DNA of 64,000 nt from an uncultured Acetobacteraceae bacterium (GTDB lineage: Bacteria; Pseudomonadota; Alphaproteobacteria; Acetobacterales; Acetobacteraceae), in contig CAITUP010000041.1 of the NCBI GenBank assembly GCA_903895595.1, positions 1-64,000 of the forward strand, given 5' to 3'. The position numbers and the translations under genes are program-made. The notes beneath the pieces are model-generated. The model saw only the letters and a program-made list of their open reading frames with translations, was not told the DNA's origin and made no database searches. Positions 8,174 to 15,965 of this stretch are shown here, one piece after another (the stretch's first letter is position 1; every line of letters begins with the position of its first letter).

Positions 8174-8767
8174 ATGGCTCGGTTCCTGCACGACATCCAT
8201 CTCGTCGCGAGTAACAAGTCGGCGTCCAAGCCCGCACTGCTCGATTATAAACTGGTTGGCTCGTGGGATGTCTCGGGCGATGGCAGCCAAGGGAGTTCCG
8301 CCACGACAGGCACCAGTATGATGGGCCTGTATGCGTCTTTCCTGGATGTTTCCGAACTCCCGACGTCACCCCATATCGGCGAAATTCTCCTGACCGCGTC
8401 CAACACCACGACACCGCTTGCGCCGTCCGCGCCAGCCGGTCAGCCATCGTATCATTTCCGGGGCTTTTGGGATGTCGATGGCGGCGGAGCTGTCGGTACC
8501 AACGGATCAAGGGGCTCCGGCGTGGCAGGATTGTATATCCGGGAGACCACGGGCATCGCGCCGTTTCAGATGTACATCAGCGACATTTACACGACCGCCT
8601 GTAACGACTCGTTTCCGGTGCTGCCGCCGGGCGGCGCGTCCAACAACTATCATCTCGTCGGCTACTGGGACTGCGATTCGGGTGGTGCGTTGGGCACCGA
8701 CAACAAGACCAACGGTTCGTATATGATGGGCCTTTGGGTGCAGTGGAGCCTCTATATCCCGGGCTGA
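8174..8767 (+). CDS. unrecognised protein built of three internal repeats
   Basis: A 197-residue protein with GGAGG about 10 bases before the ATG. It consists of three repeats of roughly 60-68 residues. Each contains an (A)SN-like segment, then YKLVGSWD / YHFRGFWD / YHLVGYWD, a Gly-Ser rich loop, and GLY(A/I) or GLW. There is no signal peptide and no transmembrane segment. Threefold repeats of this size are typical of beta-trefoil or similar threefold beta folds, often lectin-like, but this is inference from symmetry only. No known family recognised. The gene stands alone, after a repeat-filled intergenic region and convergent with an MFS gene. Confidence 0.75.
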   Translation: MARFLHDIHLVASNKSASKPALLDYKLVGSWDVSGDGSQGSSATTGTSMMGLYASFLDVSELPTSPHIGEILLTASNTTTPLAPSAPAGQPSYHFRGFWDVDGGGAVGTNGSRGSGVAGLYIRETTGIAPFQMYISDIYTTACNDSFPVLPPGGASNNYHLVGYWDCDSGGALGTDNKTNGSYMMGLWVQWSLYIPG

Positions 8768-8824
8768 CGAGGGCATTGGCGCGGCCACGGCCGGGCCGGT
8801 TTCTCGGTCCAGGCCCCGTCGCGT

Positions 8825-9988
8825 TCACGCCCGCGACCGCGGCAACCCGAGCGCCACGACCACCCCGATCAGGTTGCCGCAGCCGGCGATGATGACGGTC
8901 GTGCCGTAACCCTGAGTCAGATCGTACAAGTGCCCCGCCAGGATCGGCAGCGTCACCGCCGCCAGACACCACGCGATATACAATCGGCTGGCGATGCGGC
9001 CGTAGATCTCGGGCGGCCAGTACGCGGCGATCCCTCCGGCCGTGGCCCCGGAGATGAACCCGTAGCCCATCCCCACCATCCCCAGCGCCAACGCGGCGAC
9101 CATGGGGGAGGGGAACAAAGTCAAAGCGACGGCGCCCACCAGAGCGAAACTCTGTGCGAACGCAGCCACGTAGGGGACGGGAAAGCGATCCGTCAGCCAT
9201 CCCCCCGACAGGCGCGCCACGGCGATGGCGCCGGTGATTCCCGTGGTCGCAGCCAGCGCCAAAGCGGTGTTGCCGCCATAGGCCGCGATGATGCCGGCCG
9301 CCTGGCTTAGGACCGTCAGCCCGGCCGCGGCGGCGACGAAGAACACCGTCCACATGCGGATAAAGATCGCCGTCCGCCCCTTCGCGGAGGCCGAGACCGT
9401 CCCCGGCGGCGGCAGCGCCGCACCGGCATGCGTCAGCAGCCCGATGGCCGCGACGGTGCTGACCAGCAGCACGCCCGACAGCGCCGTTAACGTCGTGCGG
9501 TACCCGAACGCGGCATTGGCCCAGCCGAACAGCGGCGCGGAAATCATGGCCCCCGCCGGATACAGCCCGACGATGTATCCGTTCACCAGCCCTTTGTTGC
9601 GGGTGACCAGCATGTTCACGCTCTGTTGCGCGACGATGTAGGCCGCCCCGCCGCCCAGCCCGAACAGCACGCTGTAGCCAAGCAGCAGGCCCAGCAGCCC
9701 GTTTGCCAGCGCCGACAGCCCGATCCCCACGACCGCCGCCGCGCCGCACACCGCGATCAGCCGCCCGATCGGGATCCGGCCGAACAGAGTGGGCGCCAGC
9801 AGCATGCCCACGGTGAACCCGACCGAAGCCAGCCCGAACACCAGCGACATCTCCGACCGGTGGATGCCCAGCTCCGCCTCGATGGGTTTCAAGAAGACGC
9901 TGAAGGCGTAGATCGAGCCCAAGGGCAGGTTCAGTACCGTCACGGCGGCGATGGCCGCCCATGCGTGCTGGGGTTTTCCGGCGACCAT
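8825..9988 (-). CDS. MFS transporter, oxalate/formate antiporter-like (OFA) group
   Basis: A 387-residue membrane protein with about 12 hydrophobic segments. The N-terminal region LPLGSIYAFSVFLKPIEAELG and the GLGGGAAYIVAQQSVN stretch fit the OFA/MCT-like branch of the major facilitator superfamily, which exchanges small mono- or dicarboxylates across the inner membrane. ATG 9988 is preferred over an in-frame ATG at 10057 because GGGAG lies 7-8 bases upstream of it and the extra 23 residues are not membrane-like. It is divergent from the LLM oxidoreductase gene at 10093. The transported substrate is not determinable. Confidence 0.85.
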   Translation of the reverse strand: MVAGKPQHAWAAIAAVTVLNLPLGSIYAFSVFLKPIEAELGIHRSEMSLVFGLASVGFTVGMLLAPTLFGRIPIGRLIAVCGAAAVVGIGLSALANGLLGLLLGYSVLFGLGGGAAYIVAQQSVNMLVTRNKGLVNGYIVGLYPAGAMISAPLFGWANAAFGYRTTLTALSGVLLVSTVAAIGLLTHAGAALPPPGTVSASAKGRTAIFIRMWTVFFVAAAAGLTVLSQAAGIIAAYGGNTALALAATTGITGAIAVARLSGGWLTDRFPVPYVAAFAQSFALVGAVALTLFPSPMVAALALGMVGMGYGFISGATAGGIAAYWPPEIYGRIASRLYIAWCLAAVTLPILAGHLYDLTQGYGTTVIIAGCGNLIGVVVALGLPRSRA

Positions 9989-10092
9989 GAACGACTCCCA
10001 TGTGGCCCCGCCAAGGTAGCGGTCGCGGGGCGTGACGCCAAACCCGGGATCGGGCATGATGCGCCATCCAAGACAACCAACGGGAGGCGACC

Positions 10093-10950
10093 ATGCTGAA
10101 ATTCGGCGTATCGATGTTCTTCACCGACTATTCCATGGCGCCCGGCGAGCTGGGGCAGGCGTTGGAGAGCCGCGGCTACGAGTCGGTCTGGGCGCCCGAA
10201 CACTCCCATATTCCGGTGTCGCGGAAATCGCCGTTCCCCGGCGGCGGCGATCTGCCGAAGAAATATTACGACTGCATGGACCCGTTCGTGACCCTGACGG
10301 CGGCGGCGATGGCAACCAAGACTCTCATGGTTGGCACCGGCATTTGCCTGATTCAGCAGCGCGACCCGATCCAGACGGCGAAACTCGTGGCCTCGATCGA
10401 CACCGTCACCGGCGGGCGATTCCTGTTCGGTGTCGGCAACGGCTGGAACCAGGACGAGATGGAAGATCACGGCACGGAATTTAAATCCCGCCACAAGCGC
10501 GCGCGTGAAAACATCGAGGCGATGAAGGAAATTTGGACCAAGTCCAAGGCCGAGTATCACGGCGAATTCGTGAATTTCGACCCGATGATGACCTGGCCGA
10601 AGCCGGTGCAGAAGCCGCACCCCCCGGTGATTGTCGGCGGCGCGTTTCCGTACTCCGCACGTCGCGCGATCCGCTACGGCGACGGCTGGATCCCGCAGGC
10701 GGCGCGCGGCGGCTACAAGGACATCGCCGACATGATTCCGGAATTCCGCAAAATGTGTCAGGAGGCAGGGCGCGACCCGGCGAGCATCGCCATCACCGTG
10801 TGGTTCCCGCGCCAGGACGCCGATCTGATGAAGCGTTATCAGGACCTGGGCGTGGAACGGGTCGTGTTCAACGTGGAATCCGTCCCCGCCGCCGAAGGCA
10901 TCCCGGCCATCGATAAGATCGCCGAGCTGATGCACAAGGTGAACGGGTAG
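10093..10950 (+). CDS. LLM class (TIGR03619-type) F420/flavin-dependent oxidoreductase
   Basis: A 285-residue luciferase-like TIM-barrel protein preceded by GGGAGG. Conserved segments include the start LKFGVSMFFTDYS, YESVWAPEHSHIP, TKTLMVGTGICLIQQRDP, a GGRFLFGVGNGWNQDEM turn and PPVIVGGAFPYSARRAIRYG. These match the TIGR03619 group of putative F420-dependent oxidoreductases. Substrate is unknown and cofactor (F420 or FMN) cannot be decided from this gene. It is divergent from an OFA-type transporter and followed by a hypothetical gene after a palindrome, so functional linkage is only suggested. Confidence 0.88.
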   Translation: MLKFGVSMFFTDYSMAPGELGQALESRGYESVWAPEHSHIPVSRKSPFPGGGDLPKKYYDCMDPFVTLTAAAMATKTLMVGTGICLIQQRDPIQTAKLVASIDTVTGGRFLFGVGNGWNQDEMEDHGTEFKSRHKRARENIEAMKEIWTKSKAEYHGEFVNFDPMMTWPKPVQKPHPPVIVGGAFPYSARRAIRYGDGWIPQAARGGYKDIADMIPEFRKMCQEAGRDPASIAITVWFPRQDADLMKRYQDLGVERVVFNVESVPAAEGIPAIDKIAELMHKVNG

Positions 10951-10970
10951 AAACGACTGCGCGCCACCCC

Positions 10971-11000
10971 TGTCATCCTCGGCGAAGCCCGAGGATGACG
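10971..11000. repeat. intergenic palindrome GTCATCCTCGG / CCGAGGATGAC
   Basis: Arms of 11-12 bases around a CGAAG loop, lying between the LLM gene and the next gene. There is no T-run, so it is better read as a REP-like repeat than as an intrinsic terminator. A partial relative with the same GTCATCCTCGG arm occurs at 46601-46612. Confidence 0.75.
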
Positions 11001-11026
11001 AAGCGAAAAGCCCTGGGGGCCGACCC

Positions 11027-11932
11027 ATGCCGATCCACGAACCCGACCCTTGGCGCCTCCAGTTCTTCGCCAACGACCCGTGTCCCCAGGATGTCCGCAT
11101 TCCCACGAAGGACCCGGACGCCTGGGCGTGGTATCCCGCGCAGCGCTGGATCTACGACAAGCTGACCGTGGCGCTGTCGCAGGGGCTGCCAGCCGCGCCG
11201 CACGGCGTCGTGCCGCCGTCGTTCCCTGTGTTCTCCAAGCCGATCGTCAACCTCCGCAGCATGGGCGCCGGCAGCCGCACGATCGAAACGGCCGCGGACT
11301 ACTTCGCCACCCAGACCGCCGGTCATTTTTGGTGCCAGTTGCTCACCGGGCGACACGTGTCGTCCGATGTGGCGCTGGTCGACGGCGATCCGGTCTGGTG
11401 GCGGCACAGCACCGGCGCGGCGACCGAGGGCGGCACCTTCGACCATTGGCACGTGCACGCCGCGCCCGACCATGACATCGAATCCCACTGCGGCCCCTGG
11501 CTTCGCGAACATCTTCGCGGCTACACCGGGATGGTAAATCTGGAAACCATCGGCGGCGGCATCATCGAGGCGCATTTGCGATTCGCCGACCAATGGCCCG
11601 ACCTGAACGGCCCCGGTTGGGTCGCCGCGCTGATCCGCCTTTACGCCGAGGGCGTCTGGAGTTTCCCGGATGCCGACCGGCGCGACGGCTACAGCGTCGT
11701 GCTGTTCATGCCGCATGGGCCGCGCTACCGGCATCCTCCCGCCGCGCTGGTGGAGGAGGTCCGAGGCCTTCCGGGGGTCACCAGCGTGCAGATATCCTTT
11801 CACGAAGACCGCGAACCCGCGCATCATTCCAACCCGCCCGGCGGCTTCCGGGTCGCGATCGTCAACTGCACCGACCTGACCGCCGGGCAGGGGGCGCGCG
11901 AACGCGTCCGTCAATGGTTCGCCGCCGCATGA
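11027..11932 (+). CDS. conserved hypothetical protein, possibly ATP-grasp-like
   Basis: A 301-residue soluble protein without signal peptide. Striking conserved-looking segments are VNLRSMGAGSRTIETAADYF near residue 78, a Trp/His-rich stretch with DHWHVHAAP near residue 140, and YTGMVNLETIGGGIIEAHLR near residue 168. The last segment, with GYSVVLFMPHGPRY following, is reminiscent of the metal-binding end of ATP-grasp ligases, but the evidence is weak and no name is justified. It is translationally coupled (ATGA overlap at 11929-11932) to the exported EEP-family gene downstream. ATG 11027 has a GGGGG stretch upstream. Confidence 0.65.
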   Translation: MPIHEPDPWRLQFFANDPCPQDVRIPTKDPDAWAWYPAQRWIYDKLTVALSQGLPAAPHGVVPPSFPVFSKPIVNLRSMGAGSRTIETAADYFATQTAGHFWCQLLTGRHVSSDVALVDGDPVWWRHSTGAATEGGTFDHWHVHAAPDHDIESHCGPWLREHLRGYTGMVNLETIGGGIIEAHLRFADQWPDLNGPGWVAALIRLYAEGVWSFPDADRRDGYSVVLFMPHGPRYRHPPAALVEEVRGLPGVTSVQISFHEDREPAHHSNPPGGFRVAIVNCTDLTAGQGARERVRQWFAAA

Positions 11933-12786
11933 TCCGCGCGCTGATGCTGCTTCTGCTGCTCGCGATCCCCGCGCGCGCGGAAGAGCTGAAAATCGCCACC
12001 TGGAACCTCAACTGGTTGACACTGCGCCCGACCGGCTCCCCCGGCATGCCGGAGGACGTGAAGTCCCGCGCGCCCGAGGACTTCGACAAGCTCCGCCAAT
12101 ACGCCCAGGAGCTGAACGCGGATGTCATCGCCGTGGAGGAAGTCGACGGCCGCGACGCCGCCGCGAAAGTCTTCCCGCCCGATCGCTATTCCATCCATAT
12201 GACCCGCGATCGGGTGACCCAACGCACCGGTCTGGTCGTCCGGCGCGGCCTGAAATACGACATCAACCCCGACGTCACCGCCATTGCCGGCGATCCCCAT
12301 CTGCGGCTGCGCAGCGGCGCCGACATCACCTTGCATCTCGGCGCCGGCACGCTCCGGCTGCTGGCCGTGCACCTGAAGCAGGGATGTCAGGCCGCACCTT
12401 TGACCAACAGCACCCGCCGGTCCTGCGTCGAGCTTCGCACCCAGATCGACCCTATCAAAGCCTGGGTCGCCGAACGGGCGGCGGCGGGCGAGGCGTTCCT
12501 GGTCCTCGGCGATTTCAACCGCTGGATGGACGGGCGGGACCAGTTCCTCGCCGCCCTCCAACAGGCAGCGCCACTGAGCCGAGCGACCGAAGGCCGCAGC
12601 AGCCCGTGCTGGGGCGCCGAAACCTTCATCGACCACATCCTCGCCGGCGGCTCCGCTCGGGCGTGGATGCGCCCGGAGACGCTGATGGTCATGCGCTACC
12701 GGGAAACCGGACCGGAATGGAAGGAACGTCTGTCCGATCACTGCCCGGTGTCGGTACGGCTGATCGTGCCGGACGCGCCCCGGTAA
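11929..12786 (+). CDS. exported endonuclease/exonuclease/phosphatase family protein
   Basis: A 285-residue protein that starts inside the preceding stop (ATGA). Residues 1-18 (MIRALMLLLLLAIPARAE) form a clear signal peptide with an ARA cleavage site, so it acts in the periplasm or outside. The EEP fold is marked by KIATWNLNWL near residue 20, an EEVDG metal-ligand glutamate near residue 67, a VLGDFNRWMDG motif near residue 190 and the terminal SDHCPVSV. These are the residues used by DNase I-like and sphingomyelinase-like phosphodiesterases. Substrate not determinable; nuclease or phosphodiesterase are equally possible. A pair of cysteines in GCQA and RRSCVE could form a disulfide. Confidence 0.85.
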   Translation: MIRALMLLLLLAIPARAEELKIATWNLNWLTLRPTGSPGMPEDVKSRAPEDFDKLRQYAQELNADVIAVEEVDGRDAAAKVFPPDRYSIHMTRDRVTQRTGLVVRRGLKYDINPDVTAIAGDPHLRLRSGADITLHLGAGTLRLLAVHLKQGCQAAPLTNSTRRSCVELRTQIDPIKAWVAERAAAGEAFLVLGDFNRWMDGRDQFLAALQQAAPLSRATEGRSSPCWGAETFIDHILAGGSARAWMRPETLMVMRYRETGPEWKERLSDHCPVSVRLIVPDAPR

Positions 12787-12849
12787 CCGGCACTTCCTGC
12801 CGGGTGGCCTTCCCGGACCTTTCCTTGCATTGTCAAAGTGTTACCCTGT

Positions 12850-12865
12850 TGGCACGGCGTATGCG
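12850..12865 (+). promoter_or_regulatory. sigma-54-like promoter
   Basis: TGGCACGGCGTATGCG matches the consensus TGGCACG-N4-TTGCW at nearly every conserved base, with the GG and GC doublets at the required spacing. The start codon of the small gene lies 30 bases downstream at 12896. No enhancer-binding regulator gene is close by. Confidence 0.5.
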
Positions 12866-12895
12866 GAGACGCCCGCGTGCAACAGGAGGCAACCC

Positions 12896-13369
12896 ATGAC
12901 CATCGGCGCCGTCACGAGCAACCAGAATATCGCGCATTGGCATCTCCCGGCTTCGCCGGGCACCGCGGCGGCACGCTCCGCCACCGACAGCATCGCCAAC
13001 ACCGGTTCGGTCACCGCCGGCAACATGGCGTCGTTCTTTCAATCCTTCTCGGCCGATTTGCAGGCAATGCTGAGGCAGGGAGGCGGGAAGGCCGCGCCGG
13101 AGGGCGCCGCCGGTCAAACCGCCGCTAACCAACCGATGTCCGGCACCCATCATCGCCATCGTCACCCGAGCGAAGGCGGGTACGGTTCCCCGCAAGGCGC
13201 CTCCAGCCAACTGACAGCCGCGACCGGCCAAGCGCTCGGCGTCAGCGGTTCGCAGATGGCAAACGGCGTCTCCCATTCCGGGAGCACCTCCGCCACCGAC
13301 GCGATGCGTGCCATGCAGGCCTACGGCGCGACGGGTTCGGCCACCGCGATGCCCGCGATTCTGGCATAA
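12896..13369 (+). CDS. small Ser/Gly/Ala-rich hypothetical protein
   Basis: A 157-residue protein from ATG 12896, chosen because AGGAGG precedes it at about 8 bases. Composition is dominated by Ser, Ala, Gly, Thr and Gln, with a HHRHRH cluster near residue 84 and no signal peptide or membrane segment. A short amphipathic part (NMASFFQSFSADLQAMLRQ) sits near residues 42-60; the rest looks disordered. No family recognised. It is monocistronic, convergent with the CoA-transferase gene, and follows a sigma-54-like promoter, which would suggest expression under nitrogen limitation or another enhancer-controlled signal. Confidence 0.65.
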   Translation: MTIGAVTSNQNIAHWHLPASPGTAAARSATDSIANTGSVTAGNMASFFQSFSADLQAMLRQGGGKAAPEGAAGQTAANQPMSGTHHRHRHPSEGGYGSPQGASSQLTAATGQALGVSGSQMANGVSHSGSTSATDAMRAMQAYGATGSATAMPAILA

Positions 13370-13394
13370 CGGGGCGCGGCGTTCCCGCGCTGGC

Positions 13395-14585
13395 CTACCC
13401 CCCACCCAACAACGTATCCAGCACATACCGCGTGTGCGCCCCCACAGCCGGTCCGGTCCAGGCGACGACGTCTTCCGGCCGGTCCCCATCCAACCGGATC
13501 GCCGGACCCGGATGCAGCGTTTTCCCGATCAACGGATCGTCCACCGTCTGCACCGACTTGCGCGCGAGAAAATGCGGGTCGGCGGCGCAATCGGCGATGT
13601 CGAACAGGCGGGAGCAGGGGACTTCGGCGCCTTCCAGCACCGCCTCGGCCTCCCGAGCGGGCAGCGTCTTCGTCCACGCCGCGATGACGGCGTCCAGTTC
13701 CGCCCGCGCCGCGCAGCGCAGCCCGTTGGTCGCGAACCGAGGTTCCGTCGCCAGCTCCGGCCGTCCGATCGCCGTCATCAACCGCGCGAAAATCAGGTCC
13801 GAGTTCCCCGCCACGCACAGCCAGCGCCCATCGGCGCAGGGGTAGGTGTTGGTCGGTGCCGCCGTCTCGATGGCCGCGCCGACGGGTTGGCGCACCCGCC
13901 CGTCCATCGCGTATTCCGGCAGCATGCCCTCCATCAGACTGAACACGCTGTCCACCAGATTGACATCGACGATCCGCCCGCGCCCGGTACCCTGGCCGTC
14001 CGGCCCGGCATCGCGCTGCCACAGCGCCGACAGCAACCCGATTGCGGCATACATCCCCGCGAGGTCGTCGCTGATCGAAATCCCGCAGCGCGGCGGCGGC
14101 AGTTCGGTGGTGCCGGACGGATGCCCGGTCAAATGCCGCAATCCGCCGATGGCCTCCCCGATCGCCCCGAACGCCGGCTTGTCGCGGTACGGCCCGTCCT
14201 GCCCGTAGCCCGAAATTCGTGCGATCGTCAGCCGAGGATTAACCCCGTGCAGCACGTCCGGCCCTAGCTTCAGACGCTCCAACTGGCCGGCGCGCAGGTT
14301 TTCCACCAGCACATCGGCCCGCTCTACCAGCTTCAGCACCGTGTCGCGGTCGCGCTTCAGATCCAACTCGATCGACAGCTTGTTCCTGCCATGGATGCTG
14401 AACCAGACGGAGTTGCCGTCGATGGCCGCCCCCCAGCCGCGGACCGGGTCTCCGCCCGGCGGTTCCAGCTTGATCACCTCCGCCCCGAGATCCGCCAGAA
14501 TGCGGGTACAGAAGGGCGCGGCGATGTAATGGCCGATTTCGAGCACCTTGAGTCCGACGAGCGGGCCGTGGCGATTGGCTATCAT
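13395..14585 (-). CDS. CaiB/BaiF family (class III) CoA-transferase
   Basis: A 396-residue protein starting at ATG 14585; the longer frame upstream crosses the terminator region and is rejected. Typical family segments are LVGLKVLEIGHYIAAPFCTR at the N-terminus, LGAEVIKLEPPGGDPVR, a NKLSIELDLK strand, ADVLVENLRAG, and SISDDLAGMYAAIGLL near residue 170, which includes the catalytic aspartate region. These enzymes transfer CoA between acyl-CoA and a free carboxylic acid in the cytoplasm. Substrate unknown; formyl-CoA-transferase-like and succinyl-CoA-dependent relatives exist. Upstream CGGAGA serves as ribosome binding site. Monocistronic. Confidence 0.9.
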   Translation of the reverse strand: MIANRHGPLVGLKVLEIGHYIAAPFCTRILADLGAEVIKLEPPGGDPVRGWGAAIDGNSVWFSIHGRNKLSIELDLKRDRDTVLKLVERADVLVENLRAGQLERLKLGPDVLHGVNPRLTIARISGYGQDGPYRDKPAFGAIGEAIGGLRHLTGHPSGTTELPPPRCGISISDDLAGMYAAIGLLSALWQRDAGPDGQGTGRGRIVDVNLVDSVFSLMEGMLPEYAMDGRVRQPVGAAIETAAPTNTYPCADGRWLCVAGNSDLIFARLMTAIGRPELATEPRFATNGLRCAARAELDAVIAAWTKTLPAREAEAVLEGAEVPCSRLFDIADCAADPHFLARKSVQTVDDPLIGKTLHPGPAIRLDGDRPEDVVAWTGPAVGAHTRYVLDTLLGGG

Positions 14586-14650
14586 AGGTTGTGTCTCCGG
14601 TTTGCTGGACCCAAAAAAAATTTCAGAATGGCCAAAAAAATGTGATCCTG

Positions 14651-14666
14651 TTAACCTTTTATTAAC
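14651..14666. promoter_or_regulatory. CtrA-type binding site
   Basis: TTAACCTTTTATTAAC is a perfect match to TTAA-N7-TTAAC, the full CtrA site of alphaproteobacteria. It lies upstream of the candidate small RNA on the plus strand and about 65 bases upstream of the CoA-transferase start on the minus strand. Confidence 0.6.
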
Positions 14667-14679
14667 CATTCCCGGATTA

Positions 14680-14792
14680 CATTGCTTCCCACGGAGCCGG
14701 TCCCCGCCGGTTCTGTTTCCTCCCCGATGGCGACCGACACGGTTCGCCACAACTTGGGGCGGTCCGGGTACCCCCGGACCGCCCCTTTTTTT
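14680..14792 (+). ncRNA. candidate small RNA ending in a strong terminator
   Basis: No coding frame of good quality exists here, yet the region ends in a textbook plus-strand terminator. Upstream of it are a small hairpin (AGCCGG at 14695-14700 with CCGGTT at 14707-14712) and a single-stranded pyrimidine stretch TTTCCTCCCC (14716-14725), which could pair with Shine-Dalgarno sequences. A further short hairpin lies at 14731-14746. A perfect CtrA-type site sits just upstream. The 5' end is a guess. Confidence 0.5.
14756..14792 (+). terminator. rho-independent terminator
   Basis: A 13-bp GC-rich stem (GGGGCGGTCCGGG paired with CCCGGACCGCCCC) with a short TACC-type loop is followed at once by seven T residues (14786-14792). 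The T-run is on the plus strand only, so it terminates a rightward transcript, although no protein gene lies upstream on that strand. Confidence 0.9.
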
Positions 14793-14823
14793 CGCTGGAA
14801 GCCGAGCCCGACGCAATGGCGCA

Positions 14824-15720
14824 TCAGGCCGCGGGCAGGATCAACCGCCGTTCGCCGGTGCGCGATCGATAAGGCGCAGGGCGCCCCACTCGCTTGTGGC
14901 GACCCGATCGTCGGGAAAGGCGCGCACATGACCGCGGTACGCCGACAGGGCGCTGTCGATATCGCCGCGCCGCTCGGGCTTCCCAGAGTAGCGGTTTGAC
15001 GACATCGGCGGGAAGCGCGAGGTCGCCGGGCTCCGGCGTTGCTTGGATGCCGCACGGTGACGCGGGATCGGCGAGCATGCGGGCCGAAAGCCGCACGATC
15101 GCCAGCCAAAGATCGAGCGACGGATCGGCCGCGTAGCCTGTCGGTGTCACCCGGTCGATATAGCCGATCGCCAAGCCGTCGCGCAGTTTGACCACCGAAC
15201 CCGTCAGGGACGGCGATGGCGTGCCGGTTACCGCCAACAGGCGGACGGGACCGTGTGCCCGCAATGCCTCGTGCAACTGCTCGATATCGGCGTCCGTCAG
15301 ACCGCGGGCGCTGAAGACGGCCGTCCGCCGGCCGACAGATAACTCCGTGAGCAGCTTGCGGGTCAGCCGGCCGATGCGTTGCCCTTCGCGCGGGGGCAGG
15401 TCAGCGATCGGTCGATCGCGGACAAGGATGTTGGTGTGAAGCCCGATACCGGAGACCCGTTCGCGGGCGATATACTCCCAGCCGGTGTCGTCGGGTTCGA
15501 AGCTGAGGTTGCCGCTGTCGGCGAAGGCGGCGAAACCGGTGCGGAGCTGTCCGACCAATCCGTCCAGCGGGGTCAAGGCGAACCGTAACAGATCGAGCGG
15601 TTCCACCCGGCAATAGCGCTGCACCATACCGAATTCGCAGTTGACCCCAAGGCTGACGTGATCGAGCAGCAGGGCCTTCAGGGTTGCGGTCGCGGCGTCG
15701 TCGCGGGCGTCGTTCAGCAT
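14824..15720 (-). CDS. conserved hypothetical of the NRPS-like locus, 3' end possibly frameshifted
   Basis: A 298-residue frame with SLGVNCEFGMVQRYCRVEPL near residue 23, a motif I know from uncharacterised proteins beside glycan and secondary-metabolite genes. It starts four bases before the stop of the carrier-protein gene, so the three genes of this locus are coupled. From about residue 240 the frame becomes Arg/Pro/Ser-rich and has poor codon usage. The reading frame ending at 14841 instead carries good-quality text (SNRYSGKPERRGDIDSALSA and onward) with high GC at third positions. A frameshift, true or a sequencing error, or a short overlapping gene would explain this. Function unknown. 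Confidence 0.65.
   Translation of the reverse strand: MLNDARDDAATATLKALLLDHVSLGVNCEFGMVQRYCRVEPLDLLRFALTPLDGLVGQLRTGFAAFADSGNLSFEPDDTGWEYIARERVSGIGLHTNILVRDRPIADLPPREGQRIGRLTRKLLTELSVGRRTAVFSARGLTDADIEQLHEALRAHGPVRLLAVTGTPSPSLTGSVVKLRDGLAIGYIDRVTPTGYAADPSLDLWLAIVRLSARMLADPASPCGIQATPEPGDLALPADVVKPLLWEARAARRYRQRPVGVPRSCARLSRRSGRHKRVGRPAPYRSRTGERRLILPAA
14841..15005 (-). CDS. short overlapping frame or displaced C-terminus of the preceding gene
   Basis: A 54-residue frame from ATG 15005 to a TGA at 14841, overlapping the 3' end of the gene at 14824-15720 in another frame. It contains NRYSGKPERRGDIDSALSAY and RVATSEWGALRLIDRAP, which read like natural protein, with GC-rich third codon positions. 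It is most simply the true C-terminus of the upstream gene after a one- or two-base change; an independent small gene is the alternative. Confidence 0.45.
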   Translation of the reverse strand: MSSNRYSGKPERRGDIDSALSAYRGHVRAFPDDRVATSEWGALRLIDRAPANGG

Positions 15721-15965
15721 CGCTTAACCCGCAGGATCGCGCCGATCAGGTCCGCGATCGTGTCGATCCGGTCCATGTCCCGAGTATCCATGGTGACGCC
15801 CCAGGCTTCCTCGGTCGCGACGATGACCTCCACCTGCTTGAAGCTGTCCCAGTCCGGCAGGGTCGCGAAACGCGTACTGGGTTCCCAGGTCGTGGGGGGC
15901 AGGCCGCACAAGTCGCTCAGGATCGCGCAGACAGTCGCGGCGATTTCGGGTTCGGTCGGGATCAT
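15714..15965 (-). CDS. free-standing acyl/peptidyl carrier protein
   Basis: An 83-residue carrier protein. The phosphopantetheine site is WDSFKQVEV (Ser near residue 40), and the rest fits a four-helix ACP, ending in MDRIDTIADLIGAIL. The start ATG at 15965 overlaps the stop of the NRPS-like gene (15962), and its own stop overlaps the start of the next gene, so the three are translationally coupled. It presumably carries an acyl or aminoacyl thioester for this locus. It is distinct from the housekeeping ACP by motif: DSF instead of DSL. Confidence 0.8.
   Translation of the reverse strand: MIPTEPEIAATVCAILSDLCGLPPTTWEPSTRFATLPDWDSFKQVEVIVATEEAWGVTMDTRDMDRIDTIADLIGAILRVKRC

Noticed and set aside
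14756-14792. Terminator assigned to the minus-strand gene ending at 14824
   Set aside because: The T-run follows the stem only on the plus strand, so it should act on rightward transcripts.
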